Below, piece by piece: positions 59,521 to 64,000 of a stretch of 64,000 bases of DNA. The notes beneath the pieces are model-generated. The model saw nothing but the letters and a program-made list of their open reading frames with translations. It was not told where the DNA came from and searched no databases. Within the stretch, counting starts at the first letter, position 1. Each line of letters opens with the position of its first letter. This stretch comes from Hoeflea_A sp963921345 (GTDB lineage: Bacteria > Pseudomonadota > Alphaproteobacteria > Rhizobiales > Rhizobiaceae): contig OZ001229.2 of the NCBI GenBank assembly GCA_963921345.3, positions 248,001 to 312,000 of the forward strand, in the 5' to 3' direction. Made by a program: the position numbers and the translations under genes.

Positions 59521-60032
59521 GCAACCGCCGCGAGGCGCAAGATGCCGAGAAATGCCGTTGGACACAGGAAAACGTCGAAACACACAGACGAGCCGACGAG
59601 GCGCTGTACCGAGCCGACGCCGTCTTGCGCAGGCATACAATCGATCGGGCCGATGATCGTGGGAGGCAGCGCGATGTCTGAGACATTGCTTCGTCGCATC
59701 TATGAACCTGGGATGGCCGATATTCATCGCTTACTCCATGCCTTTGAGGTTTCTCGTGCGTATCCGGTCAGGCGTTAATCCAATCCTGGGCTGCATCAAG
59801 GATGCGTTGATCAAATCACTCAGAGGCAAAAAAGGGCGGGATTTTGCTGCCGTCTTCTGTTTCCATGCTAGGAGGGCATTACAGCCGATCCCGTAGAGAC
59901 GCGAAACCCCGCGAGAGAATTGCCGACTGTCAGCTGACAGGGAGCGCATCTGAGCGCATCGAAGATGCTTGACACCAAAACGCCGAATAGAGAAGTCTGT
60001 GAAATAAATCGGTATTCCAAGGTTTTTGAAAA
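59521..60032. other. Spacer between mutS and the TIR operon, no gene recognised
   Basis: About 510 bases with short open frames that match nothing I know. The last ~90 bases turn AT-rich (AAATCGGTATTCCAAGG... before the ATG at 60033) and should hold the TIR operon promoter. Confidence 0.4.
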
Positions 60033-61028
60033 ATGAAAGTATTTATCAGTTGGAGTGGAGCTCGCAGCCAAACCTTGGCGCAAATATTGCGAGAATGGTT
60101 GCCGCTTGTACTAGATTACGTTGAGCCCTGGGTTTCAGAAACCGATATCGCAGCAGGGGATCGTTGGGCACAGGCGATCGGAACAGAGCTGGAAGCTTCA
60201 AATTTCGGAATAATCTGCATTACACCGGAGAATCTCACGTCACCATGGGTTTTATTTGAAGCCGGTGCACTGGCCAAATCGATGCAGGACGGGAAAGTTA
60301 TTCCGCTCTTGTTTGGTCTCGAATTCAGTGACATCACTGATCCGCTCGCTCAGTTTCAGGCAAAAAAAGTTGACCAAGCTGGCCTCGGCGAAGTGATCCA
60401 GGCGATCGAGAAGGTTTCCGATAATTCGAACCGAGAGGACCTTAAAAAAAGGCGTTTCAACGGGCTTTGGTCGGAATTGGAAAAGATGATCGAGGAAATT
60501 CCGGATCGGGCGCCCACAGAAAAGCACATGAGACCACAGACTGAAATCTTGGAAGAACTCGTAACCGGTGTTCGCGGGCTTGATTCCCGACTGCACGAGT
60601 TCAGCTCCGAGATTGTTGAAAGAGAACCTACGCGCTATCGTCGGAGGTTTCGCCGTTTTCACCCAAAGATGTTCGATGAACTGATACATCAGTTTTTGGA
60701 GGATGAAAACGATCCGATCGTGTTGCTCATGCTTGGCGGCATGCTCAGGGAGGATATGCCTTGGCTGGCTGAGATCTTTATAGAAACCTACCGAGAAATT
60801 CGCGCCGGAGGCCTAGACCGCACCGAACAGGCAATTCACCGTCTACGACGAATTATGATGCGGATGCGGAAGGGGTCGTTCTTCGAGATGTTTATAATGG
60901 AAGATTCCAAGGAAGCTCACATAATGATGATGGAACTACCGATGATGATCGATGAAACACTACACAAATATCTGCATCATCGCCCCTCGTCCGAAATGGA
61001 AGAAGACCGGGTGGATGAAGAGAACTGA
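60033..61028 (+). CDS. TIR-domain protein
   Basis: 331 residues. N-terminal TIR domain (1-~140): KVFISWSGARSQTLAQILRE (strand A and alphaA), VEPWVSETDIAAGDRWAQAI, SNFGIICITPENLTSPWVLF and EAGALAKSM. The Glu (E76) in WVLFEAGAL is at the position of the catalytic NADase Glu of active TIRs. A linker then leads to a helical, acidic C-terminal region (about 200-331: LIHQFLEDENDPIVLLMLGG, LAEIFIETYREIRAGGLDRT) not recognised. It is coupled by 35 bases to the 61064 gene. TIR proteins of this type usually act in antiphage defence by consuming NAD+ or making a signal. Confidence 0.85.
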   Translation: MKVFISWSGARSQTLAQILREWLPLVLDYVEPWVSETDIAAGDRWAQAIGTELEASNFGIICITPENLTSPWVLFEAGALAKSMQDGKVIPLLFGLEFSDITDPLAQFQAKKVDQAGLGEVIQAIEKVSDNSNREDLKKRRFNGLWSELEKMIEEIPDRAPTEKHMRPQTEILEELVTGVRGLDSRLHEFSSEIVEREPTRYRRRFRRFHPKMFDELIHQFLEDENDPIVLLMLGGMLREDMPWLAEIFIETYREIRAGGLDRTEQAIHRLRRIMMRMRKGSFFEMFIMEDSKEAHIMMMELPMMIDETLHKYLHHRPSSEMEEDRVDEEN

Positions 61029-61063
61029 GGCCATCCGGTAGGATGGATTAGGGAAAGCAGTAA

Positions 61064-62023
61064 ATGGCTTCAACAGAGGATGATGATCTTTATCGTCGTG
61101 TGCGGCGGCTGGAAGCCTTGATCGCCGTTCTAATTGCGACGGATGACTTCGAATACCCCGAGGCGGAATTTCTGATTAGGCGGTTATTGGACGACTTTGA
61201 CCAGATCGATTCCAAGGAGTTCTCATATCTGCTTAGAGACTTGCTGCAATTTCGTAGCGATGGGAAATACCCAAGACGAAGTTCAATTTTTAGACGCGTG
61301 GACGAATTATTTGAAAGGACGAGCGAGTTATCACGTCGGCTTGACGGCGTTATGAATTACAACCTCAATGAAAGCCTGGCATCTCGATTTGAGGAACTTT
61401 CACGTGATGTCCAACGGTTATCGGAGGAAACGGGGGAGATACGCCGAGAGACCTATGAGAACTTTATCATCGATACCATGGGTCTTGATCACACAAAAGT
61501 TGTTCAGACCAGGTACGCACCCGTTCGGGTCTATATCAGTGAAGACAGCCCGACGCTGATCGAGGTCGTGGAGCGAGCGGTTAAGGCTTACACGGAGCAC
61601 TTGGGCTTTGTTCCTTCGACAGAATATCCGCCCGAGGAGGGCAGTTGGTTCAGGAAGTGGATCGTGAGATCGAAAGAAGCGTTGAGCTCCGAGCAGGCAG
61701 AAGACGCCTTCAAGAAGGGGAAACGAGCCATTGAGCTGGCAGCGATCGATAAGCAGCGTGCAGAGGTAAATCGGGAAAATGCCTTGGCGGCGGGGGAGTT
61801 CATTAAGTCGATCGAAAACGTGCCTAACGCTATCGCTCAGTTTGGCTCGCTCTTGATCATCAAAACCAAAGATCCTGATGGTGAATGTAGTGTGATGTCC
61901 CGTATTCTTTCTGAGCGTGAGATGGAATTTATCGAGAGCAATCAGGATTTAATAAAGGATGCAGGCAGTCTGTTAGATAGGCTTGCGTATGTGAAGGTTA
62001 GCAAGGATGACACATTATCGTAG
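61064..62023 (+). CDS. Unrecognised partner of the TIR-domain protein
   Basis: 319 residues, acidic. An N-terminal helical part (~1-135: RRVRRLEALIAVLIATDDFE, SRFEELSRDVQRLSEETGEI coiled coil) precedes a mixed domain (VVQTRYAPVRVYISEDSPTL, VVERAVKAYTEHLGFVPSTE). A long charged helix follows (KGKRAIELAAIDKQRAEVNR), then IAQFGSLLIIKTKDPDGE and SVMSRILSEREMEFIESNQD. No signal peptide, membrane helix or nucleotide-binding motif. Family not recognised. Tight linkage (35 bases) to the TIR gene suggests a sensor or regulator for it (inference). Confidence 0.65.
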   Translation: MASTEDDDLYRRVRRLEALIAVLIATDDFEYPEAEFLIRRLLDDFDQIDSKEFSYLLRDLLQFRSDGKYPRRSSIFRRVDELFERTSELSRRLDGVMNYNLNESLASRFEELSRDVQRLSEETGEIRRETYENFIIDTMGLDHTKVVQTRYAPVRVYISEDSPTLIEVVERAVKAYTEHLGFVPSTEYPPEEGSWFRKWIVRSKEALSSEQAEDAFKKGKRAIELAAIDKQRAEVNRENALAAGEFIKSIENVPNAIAQFGSLLIIKTKDPDGECSVMSRILSEREMEFIESNQDLIKDAGSLLDRLAYVKVSKDDTLS

Positions 62024-62313
62024 AGTAAGAGAGAGGCGCGTCTTGCTTTAAAGTGCGGGGTTGCTGTTTTCCGACGTCTTTCGCTCCATGACGGTGCCTC
62101 AATCCCCACCATGGCCACGTTTCCTGGCACCGGGCAGTTGGTTCACAGCACCGCCAATGCTTGCAACTCCCGGTACGGGAGACGCAGCTTCGGTCGAAGC
62201 AACGGTGTCCTTTCCTTGATTTGATTGAAGGCTTGCCACGTTATACGACTGGCCGCACTGCAGCTGCTTCGAGGCGGGTTTCACGAGGCCGGTTTGTGCC
62301 TCGTATTCTGCGT

Positions 62314-62441
62314 TCAGTTCGGCTCCGCCATCTGGCGACGGTCGAACTCTGTGATTTTTTTGGCCTTCCAGCGTTCGGCGGCGCGTGTCATGACGGCAAA
62401 CATCAGCTTGAGAACTGACTTTTCGCCCCAGGTGTTGGTGA
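62314..62441 (-). pseudogene. Mutator/IS256-type transposase C-terminal remnant
   Basis: In reverse: LTNTWGEKSVLKLMFAVMTR, AAERWKAKKITEFDRRQMA, then a stop at 62314. This resembles the C-terminal helices of Mutator (IS256) transposases, though the assignment is tentative. It is cut at 62441 where an IS6-type end begins. Confidence 0.5.
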
Positions 62442-62483
62442 GGCATTGCCAAGTTGTTGGTGCATTCATTTTCGGTTAGATGG
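62442..62483. repeat. Solo IS6-type left end
   Basis: 42 bp matching 442-483 (GGCATTGCCAAGTTGTTGGT through GGTTAGATGG) with one difference, but with no transposase after it. It is a scar like that at 20930-20967. Confidence 0.8.
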
Positions 62484-62548
62484 TCGGCCGTGAAAAAGTG
62501 TCCAACCCGCTTGAATGCTTGGGCTAGAGCGGTGCAACAAGTATTTCA

Positions 62549-62591
62549 GTTTGCAAGGTTTTGGGCTTGATCGGGCAAAAACCTTGCAAAC
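62549..62591. repeat. 14-bp perfect inverted repeat
   Basis: GTTTGCAAGGTTTT and AAAACCTTGCAAAC separated by 15 bases, 86 bases before the IS5-type transposase start. Possible hairpin in the IS5 leader or part of its end. Confidence 0.6.
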
Positions 62592-62676
62592 TCATACGCG
62601 CCTGCGCGTTGAGGATTCCCTTTCAGATCGGTTTGTGGTGTTGTCCTCAACTGTGACGCGAATTGCGGAGGAACCC

Positions 62677-63706
62677 ATGCGCCCGAAAAAGCCCGAAGCG
62701 CCAAACGAGGATCTGTTCCGTTCCTCGCTGGAGGCGATCCTGAGCCCGCAGCATGAGCTGCTGCTGTTGGGCAAGAAGATCGACTGGGACCGGTTCGACG
62801 ATGCGTTTGGCGCCCATTTTGACGAGGCCAGGGGCCGAGCCGGATTGCCGACCCGCCCCCCTCTCGGCGGCGCTTCGCTTGCCTGCCGGTCAATGGATGG
62901 CCGGGTTGCACCTTCTCAAGCACATGAAGGGCTTGTCGGACGAGGAACTGTGCGCTGCCTGGGTCGAGAACCCTTACATGCAAGCGTTCTGCGGCGAGAT
63001 CCATTTCCAGCACCAGGCACCCTTCGACCGGTCGTCGATGACCCGCTGGCGTCAGCGGATCGGGGCGAAGGAGATGGAACTGCTTCTGGCCGAGACCATC
63101 CGGGTGGCGCACGAGACCGGCGCGGTGAACGAGCGTCAGCTCAGCCGGGTAACGGTCGACACCACGGTGCAGACCAAGGCGGTTGCGCATCCCACGGACA
63201 GCCACCTGCTTCTCAGGGCGACCGAATGGCTGGGGCGTCTGGCCAGGAAGCACGGTGTGAAGCTTCGTCAGTCCTTCATCAGGGTCATGGTGCAGGCACG
63301 GCGTGAGGTTGCCCGGCTACTGAACACCGGCGGCCACAGGCAGGGTCTTCGTTGGCTTCGCAAGATGCGCACCTGGCTGGGCCGCCTGATACGCGACATC
63401 TGGCGCAAGATAGCCGGCAACACTGAATTGGAGGCCGCCTTCGAGACAACGCTCGAGCGGGCCGAACAGGTTTTGACACAAAAGCCGAAAGACAAGAACA
63501 AGCTCTATGCCATGCATGCGCCGGAGGTCGAATGCATCGGCAAGGGCAAAGCGCGCACCAGGTACGAGTTCGGCGTCAAGGCTTCCATTGCAACGACCAA
63601 CGAATGCGCCGCCGGCGGGCAGTTTGTTCTGGGTGCCATGGCTCTGCCGGGCAATCCGTATGACGGCCACAGCCTGGCCGCACAGATCGATCAGGCCGCC
63701 GTGTAG
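62677..63706 (+). pseudogene. tnpA: IS5-family transposase, frameshifted and truncated
   Basis: MRPKKPEAPNEDLFRSSLEA and LLLLGKKIDWDRFDDAFGAH start the protein. A shift near 62860 leads to LHLLKHMKGLSDEELCAAWV, RVTVDTTVQTKAVAHPTDSH (Asp), a helical linker, and LYAMHAPEVECIGKGKARTR with FGVKASIATTN (second Asp region). It ends at SLAAQIDQAAV, where it meets a serine recombinase fragment, so the last catalytic Glu and C-terminus are missing. Confidence 0.88.
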
Positions 63707-64000
63707 CCGGGATGAGCGTCCTTCAGACAGACCTCCCAATCCTCAAGAGGCACCTTGGCCGTCTTCGCCGTCGACCCTGCATGCCCCATCGTCGATCGCC
63801 GGCGGCCATAAACATAAGCCCCGGCATAGGCAGGGTTATGGAGAATAAAAAGTATTCTGAAATTGCTGGCATCACGCCATTCAACGGCATGCGGTGCCGG
63901 ACCGCGAAGAGGTCGTACAGGCACAGGCAGGCTTTCCTGGCGCAGATGGCGCATGACTGCCCGAGCACTTCGTAGTTCACGGAACTTGCAGAAAACGAAC
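63707..64000 (-). pseudogene. Large serine recombinase fragment, continues past the window end
   Basis: In reverse: FCKFRELRSARAVMRHLRQE, then DASNFRILFILHNPAYAGAY and VYGRRRSTMGH, a typical Recombinase-domain (PF07508-like) segment, ending DWEVCLKDAHPGYT where the IS5 remnant begins. The catalytic N-terminus would lie beyond 64000. Broken at its 3' side. Confidence 0.8.

Noticed and set aside
59464..59778. 104-codon frame after mutS
   Set aside because: It begins in the inverted repeat, has no SD, and is unlike any protein I know.
1..64000. CRISPR arrays, tRNA and rRNA genes
   Set aside because: No regularly spaced direct repeats of CRISPR type and no tRNA or rRNA signatures were seen on reading; a tRNA or CRISPR scan would settle it.

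Overview
The window is a mosaic accessory region from an alphaproteobacterium, most likely Rhizobiales. The main evidence is a complete repABC replication/partition locus with its counter-transcribed RNA and two par-type palindromes (2488-6420). A DUF1403-ScpB pair, a GcrA-like regulator and an alphaproteobacterial-type MutS fit the same group. It is probably part of a large plasmid or chromid. Mobile DNA of at least eight kinds covers much of it, and many genes are broken.

Layout. 1-2.2 kb: a Tn3 transposase tail cut by an IS6-type element, then remnants of an I-type (Dot/Icm-like) conjugation system (DotG/IcmE and IcmT/TraK). 2.5-6.4 kb: repABC. 6.5-7.2 kb: a HigB/HigA-type pair whose toxin gene is frameshifted. 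7.3-12.9 kb: a tyrosine recombinase with a small overlapping partner gene, then a compact Tn5053/Tn402-like transposon (tniA-tniB-tniQ). 13-17 kb: DUF1403 and scpB, with a group II intron inserted directly at the scpB stop codon. 17.5-22.2 kb: Uma2, GcrA-like and hypothetical genes, a decayed second DUF1403-scpB copy, and a second HigB/HigA pair. 22.3-24.2 kb: a truncated PLD-helicase gene followed by an IS200/IS605 element. 24.3-27.4 kb: a catabolic-type cluster (alpha/beta hydrolase, LacI regulator, divergent ProV-like ATPase) cut by an IS21 element (27380-29630). 29.6-31.1 kb: a Tn3-type end, a resolvase and two small genes.

The stretch from 31 to 62 kb looks like a defence or DNA-processing island. 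It holds an AddA/AddB-like helicase-nuclease pair behind a small tyrosine recombinase and an unknown gene. Next is an SF1 helicase with a RelE-like N-terminus and ankyrin repeats, then a type III-like restriction (Res) and methyltransferase (Mod) pair. A second RelE-like/SF1 helicase fusion follows, then a secreted/membrane protein pair, a full-length mutS in unusual company, and a two-gene operon of a TIR-domain protein with an unrecognised partner. Transposase fragments (IS5-, Mutator- and other types) separate these blocks. The window ends in a broken IS5-type transposase and a large serine recombinase fragment.

How the genes fit together. RepABC gives replication, partition and copy control; the par sites flank repA, and the antisense RNA lies between repB and repC. 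The toxin-antitoxin pairs and DUF1403-ScpB would support maintenance. The island genes probably act on foreign DNA. The most promising under-described units are the TIR operon (60033-62023), the RelE-helicase fusions (39107-41974 and 50156-52276), and the recombinase-AddAB operon (30822-38749). No tRNA, rRNA or CRISPR array was seen.
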